Source: Cytophagales bacterium
Lineage (GTDB): Bacteria > Bacteroidota > Bacteroidia > Cytophagales > Cyclobacteriaceae
Assembly (NCBI GenBank): GCA_025359125.1
Contig: JANYHI010000051.1
Coordinates: 1-64,000 of the forward strand
DNA: 64,000 bases
Reading direction: 5' to 3'
How positions within the stretch are numbered: position 1 is the stretch's first letter; the number at the start of each line of letters is the position of its first letter. Below are positions 56,388-64,000 of the stretch, piece by piece. A program made the position numbers and the translations under genes. Under the pieces are notes generated by a model that did not search any database, was not told where the DNA came from, and saw nothing but the letters and a program-made list of their open reading frames with translations.

Positions 56388-56747
56388 TTAGAAAGGCAAA
56401 TCGTCACTTGCACTCGCATCAGCCGTAAACGGCTCTTCCCCTACTGGCGGTGCTTCTGAGCGGCCTGTGCCACCTCCTGAACCTTTAGCTACTTTCCAAG
56501 CACGAGCTTCTGTATACCAGCGACCATTGTATTCACGGCTCTCTAAATTGACAGAGGCTGTGATGGTTTCTCCCGGTGTTAATTTGATTTCATCTGCTTT
56601 TTCGCCCCAAAGTGAAAGGCATACTTTTTTAGGATATTGGCCGGGTGTTTCTAAAATAAACTCTTGCTTTTTCCATACACCATTTTTTCCTTGTCCGGTT
56701 TGCAGCGGGAGAAGGTTAAGTACTTTACCTGTGATATCCATTGCCAT
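56388..56747 (-). CDS. DUF3127 protein with SSB-like acidic tail
   Basis: The 119-residue protein has the DUF3127 pattern MDITGKVLNLLPLQTGQGKN, WKKQEFILETPGQYPKKVCL and an OB-fold-like remainder (TASVNLESREYNGRWYTEAR). A Gly/Pro-rich disordered linker leads to ASASDDLPF, very close to the DDIPF tip by which SSB recruits partner proteins such as RecQ. recQ is the next gene upstream. Single-stranded DNA binding is inferred and not shown by the family. Confidence 0.88.
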   Translation of the reverse strand: MAMDITGKVLNLLPLQTGQGKNGVWKKQEFILETPGQYPKKVCLSLWGEKADEIKLTPGETITASVNLESREYNGRWYTEARAWKVAKGSGGGTGRSEAPPVGEEPFTADASASDDLPF

Positions 56748-56811
56748 ATAACTCTGATTTTAATTCGGGATAAAGATAACAAAATTCGATTTCGATTCGG
56801 TAGGTAGAAAC

Positions 56812-56867
56812 GAAAAACCCGAAGTGGGTTGGGATTGAGAAGATCCGAGCCTGCCTGACAGTCAGGC
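56812..56867 (+). repeat. Pair of small intergenic hairpins
   Basis: AACCC-GAAGT-GGGTT lies near 56816-56830, and GCCTGAC-A-GTCAGGC at 56853-56867 is a perfect 7-bp palindrome. GCCTGMC-type palindromes of this kind recur between genes in many Cytophagales genomes, so this may be a dispersed element. Confidence 0.4.
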
Positions 56868-56896
56868 TTGCCGTGAATAGCTCGTCCGCCCAATAG

Positions 56897-56930
56897 AAAA
56901 CCCTTCAACATGTTATGCTGAGGGGTTTTG
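56897..56930 (-). terminator. Terminator of recQ
   Basis: On the minus strand, AAAACCCCTCA pairs with TGAAGGGTTTT (one wobble) around an 11-base loop, followed by CTATT. It lies 14 bases after the recQ stop. Confidence 0.75.
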
Positions 56931-56943
56931 ATTTTAGTGAAAA

Positions 56944-59127
56944 TTAGTTTGCGTATTCGCTCAAAAATTTAACGCGCATCAGGCGTACATCATCTTCCGA
57001 ATAATCTGCGAGAACGCTCATTGCCTCTTCAATGCTATCGGTTTCAGAGTTGAGGAAGTAATCATAAATCTCTTCCTGTTTGTTCTCGTCCAGTACTTCA
57101 TCGATGTAATAGTCAACTGTGAGCTTCGTGCCGGAGTAACAGATATTTTCCATTTCTGTCAAGAGTTCTGCAAAACTGAGACCTTTTGACTCTGCTATTT
57201 CTTCTAGGTCTACCTTGCGATCGATTTGCTGAATGATGAAGATTTTAACTTTCGATTTATTAACAGATGATTTTACAACCACTTCTGAAGCCGTCTCGAT
57301 ATCATTCTCGTCTACATACTTTTGAATTAAGTCTAAAAATTCCTTCCCAAACTTATTCACTTTGCCCATACCCACACCGTTTACCGATGCCAGCTCTTCC
57401 TTGTCAGTCGGATAGGTAGTGGCCATTTCTTCCAGTGAAGGATCTTGGAAAATTACATACGGTGGCAAATCTTTTTCTTTGGCCATCTTCTTACGAAGCG
57501 CCTTTAACATTTCAAAAAGTTTTACATCATATGATTTTGAATTGATTACCACTCGCTCTGATGATTCTTCATCTTGCACATCTGTAGTAAAATCATGATC
57601 GCGCGCTAATTCAATAGGGTGCGGCTTTTTCAAAAAGGCGTGACCCTTTTCTGTAATTTTTAACACACCAATATTTTCAATGTCCTTTTCTAAGTATTGA
57701 TAAATAAGTGTTTGTCGTATTACCGCTTTCCAAAAATCAGCATCTTCCGTATCACCTTTTCCATAGATAGCGAGGTCAAAGTGGCCATAGCTTTTTACAT
57801 ACTCATCTTCTGTTCCGCGAATAACGTTTACCAAATGAGCCAATCCAAAGCGCTCGTCTGTTTGCTTCACAGCTTCAATAGCTATTTTAACAAACTCAGA
57901 GCCTTCAAATCGCTCGCGCGGATGCATGCAATTATCGCACGAGCCACAGTTCTTTTCTTTGTATTCTTCTCCAAAATAGTGAAGCAATTGTTTGCGCCTA
58001 CACACAGGAGATTCTGCATAGAACTCCATCTCTTGCAAAAGAATGCGCGCATTTTCGCGCTCTTGCACAGACTTATCTTTATTAAATTTCTCTAGTTTAT
58101 TTAAATCATTGTGGCTGTAAAACATAAGGCATACGCCTTCTAATCCATCGCGCCCACCACGACCTGTTTCTTGATAATATCCTTCTAAAGACTTGGGCAC
58201 ATCATAATGAACTACAAAGCGAACATCTGGTTTATCGATACCCATGCCGAATGCAATGGTAGCGGTGATGATGTCTACTTCTTCATTTAAGAAATCATCT
58301 TGATTTTTCATGCGCACGTCTGGATCTAAGCCTGCGTGATAAGGTGCTGCTTTAAATCCGTTCACATTTAATAGTTGCGCTATTTCTTCTACCTTCTTGC
58401 GACTAAGGCAATAAATAATTCCTGACTTGCCTTTATGTTCTTTTAAGAAGCGAATGAGTTGCTTCTTGGTTTCTTTCTTTGGCCGTACTTCGTAGTACAA
58501 ATTTTTACGATTAAAAGAAGACATAAAAACATCTGCCTCCTCCATCTGCAAATTTTTCTGAATATCTAACTGTACTTTAGGGGTTGCTGTGGCCGTGAGT
58601 GCGATAACTGGCTTGTCTCCAAGTTGAGCAATCATCGTTTTTATTTTACGATACTCAGGGCGAAAATCATGACCCCATTCTGAAATACAATGTGCTTCAT
58701 CAATGGCCACCAGCGATACGTTTACCTTTTGCAGAAACTCAATATTTTCTTCTTTATTGAGAGACTCTGGCGCCACGTACAAAAGTTTCACTAGGCCTGC
58801 AACACAGTCTTTTTTTAATCGTGTAATTTCTCCTTTACTCAAAGTAGAGTTAAGAAAGCGCGCGTTCACTCCATATGCATTCATCTGATCTACCTGATTT
58901 TTCATCAGTGCAATGAGAGGTGAGATGACGATGGCCAGCCCATCTTTAATCATGGCAGGCAACTGATAGCAAAGTGACTTGCCCGCGCCAGTAGGCATAA
59001 TAACAAATGTGTTTCTGCCGCTTAGTATGTTTTGGATAACAATTTCCTGATTGCCCCTAAAGTTGCTATAACCGAATATTTCCTTGAGTTTTGCCTTAAT
59101 CTCGTCTTTCTCTTCTGCCACCATCAT
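56944..59127 (-). CDS. recQ: ATP-dependent DNA helicase RecQ
   Basis: The 727-residue protein has helicase motifs PTGAGKSLCYQLP (Walker A), AIDEAHCISEWGHDFRPEY (DEAH and the RecQ aromatic loop), ALTATATPKVQLDI and QETGRGGRDG (motif VI). The zinc-binding domain follows (C-N16-CxxCxxC around YKEKNCGSCDNCMHP), then the winged helix and an HRDC domain (LFEMLKALRKKMAKEKDLPP, about 550-620). A further acidic helical tail ends the chain. It unwinds DNA 3' to 5' in repair and recombination. The start is the first or second of two adjacent ATG codons. Confidence 0.96.
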   Translation of the reverse strand: MMVAEEKDEIKAKLKEIFGYSNFRGNQEIVIQNILSGRNTFVIMPTGAGKSLCYQLPAMIKDGLAIVISPLIALMKNQVDQMNAYGVNARFLNSTLSKGEITRLKKDCVAGLVKLLYVAPESLNKEENIEFLQKVNVSLVAIDEAHCISEWGHDFRPEYRKIKTMIAQLGDKPVIALTATATPKVQLDIQKNLQMEEADVFMSSFNRKNLYYEVRPKKETKKQLIRFLKEHKGKSGIIYCLSRKKVEEIAQLLNVNGFKAAPYHAGLDPDVRMKNQDDFLNEEVDIITATIAFGMGIDKPDVRFVVHYDVPKSLEGYYQETGRGGRDGLEGVCLMFYSHNDLNKLEKFNKDKSVQERENARILLQEMEFYAESPVCRRKQLLHYFGEEYKEKNCGSCDNCMHPRERFEGSEFVKIAIEAVKQTDERFGLAHLVNVIRGTEDEYVKSYGHFDLAIYGKGDTEDADFWKAVIRQTLIYQYLEKDIENIGVLKITEKGHAFLKKPHPIELARDHDFTTDVQDEESSERVVINSKSYDVKLFEMLKALRKKMAKEKDLPPYVIFQDPSLEEMATTYPTDKEELASVNGVGMGKVNKFGKEFLDLIQKYVDENDIETASEVVVKSSVNKSKVKIFIIQQIDRKVDLEEIAESKGLSFAELLTEMENICYSGTKLTVDYYIDEVLDENKQEEIYDYFLNSETDSIEEAMSVLADYSEDDVRLMRVKFLSEYAN

Positions 59128-59421
59128 AGTACTAACTAATAATATTTTGAACTGATAAATTAATGTGATTTCTTTTTTTGAATAGAGATTGAAGATAATA
59201 AAAAAAAATCTAGAAACGGCAAAGGATGTACTATTAATTACACTATTGCCAGAAACCAGACAAACGAAAAAAATGCATTTTTAATCGTTGAAAGCGAAAT
59301 TATTTTGTGCAGTGAGCCCTACCGTTTAAAAAAACGATTGCACTGCATAAATTTAGTTGAACGGAAATTAGAAACTGTTCCCTACTTTAGCATGTCTAAA
59401 AAGTTAAGAAGGCAACTGAAA
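59128..59421 (+). other. Divergent intergenic region with a two-tier hairpin
   Basis: Between recQ and the guanylyltransferase gene no gene is credible. TGCAGTG (59308-59314) pairs with CACTGCA (59341-59347), and inside it CGTTT (59323-59327) pairs with AAACG (59332-59336). Downstream, TACTTTAG near 59383 is one base from a -7 element. Confidence 0.4.
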
Positions 59422-60498
59422 ATGAATAAAGACTTATATATCGTGTTGATGGCAGGCGGGGTTGGCACACGTTTTTGGCCATATAGCAGAAGCGCAAAAC
59501 CCAAACAATTTTTGGATGTCGTGGGCATAGGCAAAACATTAATTCAATCTACCTACGATCGCTTTGTTGGACTTTGTCCGCCTGAAAATATTTTTGTGGT
59601 TACGCATGACGAACATAAGCAAATAACCAAAGAACAACTGCCGCTGCTGAATGATGATCAAATCTTGGCAGAGCCCATGCGCAAAAACACAGCACCTTGT
59701 ATTTTGTATGCCAGCAATAAAATTGCGAAGCAAAATCCAAATGCGATCATGGTGGTTTCTCCTGCCGATCATTTGATTTTAAATGAAGCTGATTTTCAAC
59801 AAACCATTTTGAAAAGTGTAGAACAAGCCAATAATCAAGATCGGTTAATTACACTTGGAATTAAACCAACTCGCCCCGAAACTGGATATGGATACATTCA
59901 ATTTTTAGAAAGCAAAGACCCAATTAAAAAAGTAAAAACGTTTACTGAAAAACCAGAGTTAACGCTAGCCAACAAATTTTTAGAGAGTGGAGATTTTGTT
60001 TGGAACGCAGGAATTTTTATTTGGGGAGTGCAGGCCATCAAAAATTCTTTTGAAAAGCATTTACCAGAGATGAGCGAAATTTTTGACGAGGCTACACCAA
60101 AACTTTCTACTGCTGAAGAAAAAGCTGCAATACAATCCGCCTATTCTCAAACAAAAAATATTTCCATTGACTATGGCATTATGGAGAAAGCAGACAACGT
60201 GTATGTGATGCTCAGTAGTTTTGCATGGTCTGATTTGGGTTCGTGGGGTTCTCTTTACGAACACTCTCCAAAAGATGCAATGAATAATGTAATTGGTGCT
60301 GATTCGATGACTTACGACACGCGCAACAGCATTATTAAAGGCGACAAAAACAAACTGATTGTTGTGCAGGGGCTTAACGGATATCTTGTTGGCGCTTTTG
60401 GAAACGTTGTGATCGTATGCGAAAAAGATAAAGAAGATCTCTTTCGCAAATTCTCTAATGATTTAAAAAGCAAGCCGAACAACGCTGACTACTTGTAG
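59422..60498 (+). CDS. Mannose-1-phosphate guanylyltransferase
   Basis: I start it at the ATG at 59422 (358 residues), since the family begins just before the nucleotide-binding motif VLMAGGVGTRFWPYSRSAKP. Other family features are EPMRKNTAPCILYA, VVSPADHLI, ETGYGYIQF, FTEKPELTLA, FVWNAGIFIW and SIDYGIMEKA. It makes GDP-mannose from mannose-1-phosphate and GTP for glycan synthesis. There is no C-terminal isomerase domain, so it is the single-function type. It overlaps the convergent rlmB by ten bases. Confidence 0.93.
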   Translation: MNKDLYIVLMAGGVGTRFWPYSRSAKPKQFLDVVGIGKTLIQSTYDRFVGLCPPENIFVVTHDEHKQITKEQLPLLNDDQILAEPMRKNTAPCILYASNKIAKQNPNAIMVVSPADHLILNEADFQQTILKSVEQANNQDRLITLGIKPTRPETGYGYIQFLESKDPIKKVKTFTEKPELTLANKFLESGDFVWNAGIFIWGVQAIKNSFEKHLPEMSEIFDEATPKLSTAEEKAAIQSAYSQTKNISIDYGIMEKADNVYVMLSSFAWSDLGSWGSLYEHSPKDAMNNVIGADSMTYDTRNSIIKGDKNKLIVVQGLNGYLVGAFGNVVIVCEKDKEDLFRKFSNDLKSKPNNADYL

Positions 60499-61229
60499 CC
60501 TTTTTGCCTTACGGCTTCGTAGATAGCTATACCCGCAGCCACCGATACATTAAGTGATTCTATATTTCCTTTCATTGGAATTAAACCCAGCCGATCTGCC
60601 TCTTTTAAAAGCTGTGGGGAAATTCCGTCTTCTTCAGATCCCATAATAATGGCAAGAGGAGTATTTAGATCTAACTGATACAAAGAGTCTGTAGCTTTTT
60701 CTGTGCAGGCTACAATCTGAATTCCATTCTCTTTCAGTAACTGGATAGTTTTGCGCATATCCTTTACGCGGCAAACAGGCATGTGACTCAACGCTCCCGC
60801 TGATGTTTTCATCGCATCTCCCGTAATCGGTGCGTTTCCTTTATCTGAAATAATTATAGCGTCAAGTTTAGCGCATTCGGCCGTGCGCGCTAACGCTCCA
60901 AAGTTTCGCACATCAGTGACTCTATCAACAATTAGAAAAAATGGTTCTCGGCCCTCTTGATAACATTTGTCAATGATATTTTCTAGTGGCGCATATTGCA
61001 CAGCCGACAAAACGCAAATAACACCCTGGTGATTTTTATTAGATAGGCTGTTGAGTTTCTGCTGCGGAACAAATGTGTAAGGTGCTTTATGCTCTGCCGC
61101 TGTCTTTACTAATTCTTTAATTAAATCATTGCTAAGTCCAGATTGAACAAAAATCTTTTCGATTTCACGGCCTGCCTTAATTGCTTCCATTACGGCACGT
61201 GTGCCATAAATCATTTCCGTTTTTTCCAT
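60489..61229 (-). CDS. rlmB: 23S rRNA (guanosine-2'-O-)-methyltransferase RlmB
   Basis: From the ATG at 61229 (246 residues) the gene overlaps the upstream nucleotidyltransferase stop as TAATG; a TTG two codons further is less likely. It has the substrate-binding domain at the N-terminus (IYGTRAVMEAIKAG) and the SPOUT knot motifs IVDRVTDVRNFGALARTAEC, AIIMGSEEDGIS and GNIESLNVSVAAGIAIYE. It methylates G2251 (E. coli numbering) in the ribosomal P loop. Other TrmH-type enzymes are a lesser alternative. Confidence 0.92.
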   Translation of the reverse strand: MEKTEMIYGTRAVMEAIKAGREIEKIFVQSGLSNDLIKELVKTAAEHKAPYTFVPQQKLNSLSNKNHQGVICVLSAVQYAPLENIIDKCYQEGREPFFLIVDRVTDVRNFGALARTAECAKLDAIIISDKGNAPITGDAMKTSAGALSHMPVCRVKDMRKTIQLLKENGIQIVACTEKATDSLYQLDLNTPLAIIMGSEEDGISPQLLKEADRLGLIPMKGNIESLNVSVAAGIAIYEAVRQKGYK

Positions 61230-62137
61230 TACCAAAGTTTAGATGGATAAACACCTTGTTTTACCAAATCACGAATTTTACCTGATACCTCTTCTTTGTC
61301 TTCTTTATAAGTTACACCAAACCAGGTTTTGCCTCCACCCAAGATGTGCACCTTGCCAAGATTTTGTTGAATGATTTGATTCGTAAGAAGTGCAATGTAA
61401 AATTCCGCTCCAGAATTCTGCTTATTCTTTTCTGCAAACTCATGAAACATTTTTTCAGCAAGCTCAAATGCACCCAGTTGGAAGCCCCAGCAATTCATAG
61501 ACACGGGTAACATTGGATCTAATTCGCGATCTCCTGTTTCTTCTTTCGAAATAATTTTGCCATTCTCCTTTACAATCTTCGTTAACTCACTTAATGTTTT
61601 TAAAAATCCTTGCGCATCTCTTTGTTCGGCCACCCCGCGCGAAACACTTCCATGATCAGACAATACATTTTTTAGCCTGTACCCAACCATTGCGTGGTGA
61701 TCTGGTGCAGCTGTATCAAAAAAAGAAGCCAATGATTCAAATGCATCTTTCCCATAAAAATCATCTGCATTAATCACCGCAAACGGCTCGCTGATTACGT
61801 CTTTACCACAAAGCATGGCGTGTGTGGTGCCCCAAGGCTTTTTGCGTTCAACCGTTCCGTAATTAGATGGCACAAAGCGATCTAGCGATTGTACCTCAAA
61901 ATATACTTCTACTTTATCTTTTAGCTTCGGCAGAAAAATTTCTTTAACCGTTTCTTTAATTTCATCACGTACAATAAAAACTACTTTTCCAAAGCCTGCA
62001 CGAATGGCGTCATACAGAGAGTAGTCCATAATGGTTTCTCCACTTGGCCCAAACCCATCAATTTGCTTAATCCCGCCATAGCGGCTGCCCATACCTGCGG
62101 CCATTACTAATAAACTTTTTTTCACTTGTGCTGCCAT
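61229..62137 (-). CDS. Sugar-phosphate nucleotidyltransferase family protein
   Basis: The 302-residue protein has an NTP-transferase start, LLVMAAGMGSRYGGIKQI, then KPWGTTHAMLCGKD, FAVINADDFYGKDAF and VSMNCWGFQLGAFEL. The pattern resembles UTP-glucose-1-phosphate uridylyltransferase-like proteins of Bacteroidota, but the usual lysine-based motifs of GalU or RmlA are altered (the GFGPSGETIMDYS stretch), so the sugar and nucleotide are uncertain. It is the first gene of a unit with rlmB and is divergent from a sugar transporter. Confidence 0.85.
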   Translation of the reverse strand: MAAQVKKSLLVMAAGMGSRYGGIKQIDGFGPSGETIMDYSLYDAIRAGFGKVVFIVRDEIKETVKEIFLPKLKDKVEVYFEVQSLDRFVPSNYGTVERKKPWGTTHAMLCGKDVISEPFAVINADDFYGKDAFESLASFFDTAAPDHHAMVGYRLKNVLSDHGSVSRGVAEQRDAQGFLKTLSELTKIVKENGKIISKEETGDRELDPMLPVSMNCWGFQLGAFELAEKMFHEFAEKNKQNSGAEFYIALLTNQIIQQNLGKVHILGGGKTWFGVTYKEDKEEVSGKIRDLVKQGVYPSKLW

Positions 62138-62221
62138 AAACTTTTATTTAATGCATCGAAACTAAAAATAAATTACCAACTTAACTTCAAAAATAAGGCT
62201 TTGCCATCATACAATAAGACT

Positions 62222-63475
62222 ATGAGTTCAAATAAGAATTACATTTTATCAATCAGCATTATCGGAATATTATTTTTCATTTTTGGATTTGTCACCTGGC
62301 TCAATGGAACACTCATACCTTTCTTAAAATTAGCCTGCGATTTACAGACAGATGCGGAGGCACTGTTAGTAACTTTTGCGTTCTATATGGCTTACTTCTT
62401 TTTAGCCATCCCGTCTTCTTATATTTTAAATAAAACTGGTTTTAAAAAAGGTATGTCGTGGGGGCTGGCCGTTATGGCAATGGGTGCACTTCTTTTTATT
62501 CCTGCTGCTTTACAAAGAAGCTTTCCTCTTTTCCTTATGGGATTATTTGTGCAAGGCATGGGCTTAGCACTTTTACAAACTGCTTCCAATCCATACATCT
62601 CAGTAATTGGCCCAATCGAAAGTGCGGCACAACGCATCAGCATCATGGGCATTTGCAATAAAATTGCTGGAGCTCTAAGTCCGTTAGTTTTGGGTGCAAT
62701 TGTGTTAAGGGGTGCTGGAGAAATTGAAATAAAATTGAATGCTCCTACTGATTTGATAACGCGCGAAAGTTTATTGCAAGAACTTTCGCAGCGAGTTATT
62801 TTGCCTTACGGGATTATGGCCGTTGTTTTAATATTGTTAGCTGTTATGATCAGGCTCTCTCCTCTTCCCGAAATTGAAATGAATCGAGATGCAGGAAAAG
62901 AATCATCTTCTACTAAGACCAATGTTTTTCAATTTCCATATCTTGTGTTAGGAATTATTTGTTTGTTTCTATACGTAGGCGTTGAAGTAATGGCGGGCGA
63001 TGTGATTGGCACCTATGGGAAAGCAATTGGCATTAGTATCGATGAAACCAAAGTGTTTACTTCTTATACACTGTGGTCGATGGTGGTGGGGTATATTTTA
63101 GGAATCATCGCCATCCCCAAATACATAAAACAACAACAAGCACTTGCATTATCGGCCATAGTAGGAATAATTTTTAGTGTTGGTGTTTTTTTTACAACTG
63201 GTTATACATCCATCATATTTATCGCCTTACTGGGTTTTGCCAACGCATTGATGTGGCCTGCTATCTTTCCCTTAGCTATTGAAGGGCTTGGTAAGTTTAC
63301 CAAGATAGGTTCTGCCTTATTGATTATGGGCATTTCAGGCGGTGCGATTCTTCCACAAATCTACGCGCGGATAGTACCAGCCCTTGGGCCGCCTGCCTCT
63401 TTCTTACTACTAGTAGCACCGTGTTACGTGTATATTCTTTTCTATGCTACAAAAGGATATCGAATAAGAAATTAA
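62222..63475 (+). CDS. FucP-type sugar MFS transporter
   Basis: I start it at the ATG at 62222 (417 residues); longer in-frame starts overlap the divergent gene. There are about 12 membrane helices, with the FucP/GlcP-type FFIFGFVTWLNGTLIPFLK at the start, YFFLAIPSSYILNKTGFKKG and GLALLQTASNPYISVIGP. The family brings fucose, glucose or galactose into the cell by proton symport. The neighbouring sugar nucleotide gene suggests hexose use. The stop codon abuts the convergent adaptor gene. Confidence 0.92.
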   Translation: MSSNKNYILSISIIGILFFIFGFVTWLNGTLIPFLKLACDLQTDAEALLVTFAFYMAYFFLAIPSSYILNKTGFKKGMSWGLAVMAMGALLFIPAALQRSFPLFLMGLFVQGMGLALLQTASNPYISVIGPIESAAQRISIMGICNKIAGALSPLVLGAIVLRGAGEIEIKLNAPTDLITRESLLQELSQRVILPYGIMAVVLILLAVMIRLSPLPEIEMNRDAGKESSSTKTNVFQFPYLVLGIICLFLYVGVEVMAGDVIGTYGKAIGISIDETKVFTSYTLWSMVVGYILGIIAIPKYIKQQQALALSAIVGIIFSVGVFFTTGYTSIIFIALLGFANALMWPAIFPLAIEGLGKFTKIGSALLIMGISGGAILPQIYARIVPALGPPASFLLLVAPCYVYILFYATKGYRIRN

Positions 63476-64000
63476 TTATTCGACTAAAGCACCCAATCTT
63501 TTTTTTCTCTCGTTTTCAATAATGGCAACATTTTTTCCAATTATTTTAAATTCGCCTTGGGGAGGATTAGAAAATTTAATTTGAATTACTCTTTCGTTTT
63601 GATTACCTACCTCTACGCGGTACTTTTGCAAAATATTAAGCGATTGCGTTTTATCCTTATCAAATGCCACGTAGACAAACGAGTGGTCTTCATCTGTGAG
63701 CACTGCCGAATGAGGAACAGTTAATTGGGGTAAAAGACTTTCCTTTTTTACTACCACACACCTCACGCTCATATCGGGTAAGATCATTTTGCCTGCCGGA
63801 GAGGTGAACTTAACGTGAACTGTTACGGCCTTTGTTTGCGGATCTATTGCGCGCGAAATGTGTGCTACTGTTCCGGTAACGGATGGATACGAATGCGTTA
63901 TAAAATCAACTTCAACATTTTGTCCTTCGGAGATATTATCTAGATCTTTATCATAAACATAAACATCTGCCATCAATTCATTATTATTTACAATCTCTGC
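63476..64000 (-). CDS. RND/HlyD efflux periplasmic adaptor, C-terminal part (5' end outside window)
   Basis: The frame is open to the right edge of the window, so at least 174 residues of a longer gene are seen. The segment LMADVYVYDKDLDNISEGQN, then GTVAHISRAIDPQTKAVTVH and MILPDMSVRCVVVKK, is the beta-barrel domain of membrane-fusion (CusB/HlyD) adaptors, and the last 70 residues (LTVPHSAVLTDEDHSFVYVA) are the membrane-proximal domain. It links an inner-membrane RND pump to an outer-membrane channel. Pump and substrate are outside the window. Confidence 0.88.
   Translation of the reverse strand, partial: AEIVNNNELMADVYVYDKDLDNISEGQNVEVDFITHSYPSVTGTVAHISRAIDPQTKAVTVHVKFTSPAGKMILPDMSVRCVVVKKESLLPQLTVPHSAVLTDEDHSFVYVAFDKDKTQSLNILQKYRVEVGNQNERVIQIKFSNPPQGEFKIIGKNVAIIENERKKRLGALVE

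Noticed and set aside
57697..58095. 132-residue plus-strand frame inside recQ
   Set aside because: It is antisense to the RecQ zinc-binding and helicase region and has no independent support.

Overview
The window is bacterial chromosome from a member of the Bacteroidota, most likely the Cytophagia (Cytophagales). The evidence is a giant surface protein with a type IX secretion (T9SS) C-terminal sorting domain, a short primary sigma factor without region 1.1, the bacillithiol gene bshB1, and several promoters of the Bacteroidota form TTG, 19-20 bases, TAnnTTTG instead of -35/-10 boxes. Purine-rich ribosome binding sites are mostly absent, as expected for the phylum. Most of the window is ordinary housekeeping chromosome. 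One insertion sequence is the only clear mobile element, and no CRISPR array, phage or rRNA was seen.

Layout. 1-6.2 kb: 3' part of a very large Ig-like/PKD surface protein. 6.2-9.5 kb: soluble hybrid histidine kinase and NtrC-type regulator, facing it. 9.6-11.7 kb: tightly coupled TerB-like protein, rhomboid protease and holA. 11.9-20.5 kb: an envelope block (large TPR protein, outer-membrane barrel, SPOR protein, ExbB/ExbD/TonB-type energy module, Omp85-type barrel). 20.5-24.2 kb, minus strand: SDR, PhyH dioxygenase, PAP2-like membrane protein, tyrS. 24.4-33.6 kb: MazG-like hydrolase, a zinc-ribbon membrane protein of unknown role, a C-terminal processing protease, TraB/GumN protein, an ABCG-like transporter with a TerB-like N-terminus, a lipoprotein and an HDAC-family deacetylase. 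33.6-38.4 kb, minus: fatty acid hydroxylase family protein, ROK kinase, pfkA, pgi (upper glycolysis), START-like protein.

38.5-49.1 kb: tRNA-Met, LptF/G permease, rpsO, pnp, rpoD, trxB, bshB1, pdxH, YqgE, DUF349 protein, tRNA-Thr. 49.2-51.7 kb: an accessory patch with two small stress-type proteins (lmo0937 and CsbD families), a tandem duplication, and an IS4-family element whose 18-bp terminal inverted repeats I could locate (50063-51383), with a possible gene remnant on its right flank. 51.7-64 kb: rplU-rpmA, nrdB-nrdA, a DUF3127 protein with an SSB-like tail, recQ, mannose-1-phosphate guanylyltransferase-type gene, rlmB, a nucleotidyltransferase, a FucP-type sugar transporter, and the 3' part of an efflux adaptor gene.

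How the parts fit. The envelope block looks like one proton-driven trans-envelope machine with its outer-membrane clients. pgi, pfkA and the ROK kinase would cover glucose to fructose-1,6-bisphosphate. rpoD encodes the sigma factor whose expected promoter form is found in front of rplU, pfkA, rpsO, tRNA-Thr and the SPOR gene. In three places (pfkA, and probably lptF and tyrS) the promoter position helps fix the start codon. No clearly new multi-gene defence or biosynthetic system was found; the oddest items are the mosaic giant adhesin, the TerB-ABCG fusion, the unknown zinc-ribbon membrane protein and the IS locus.
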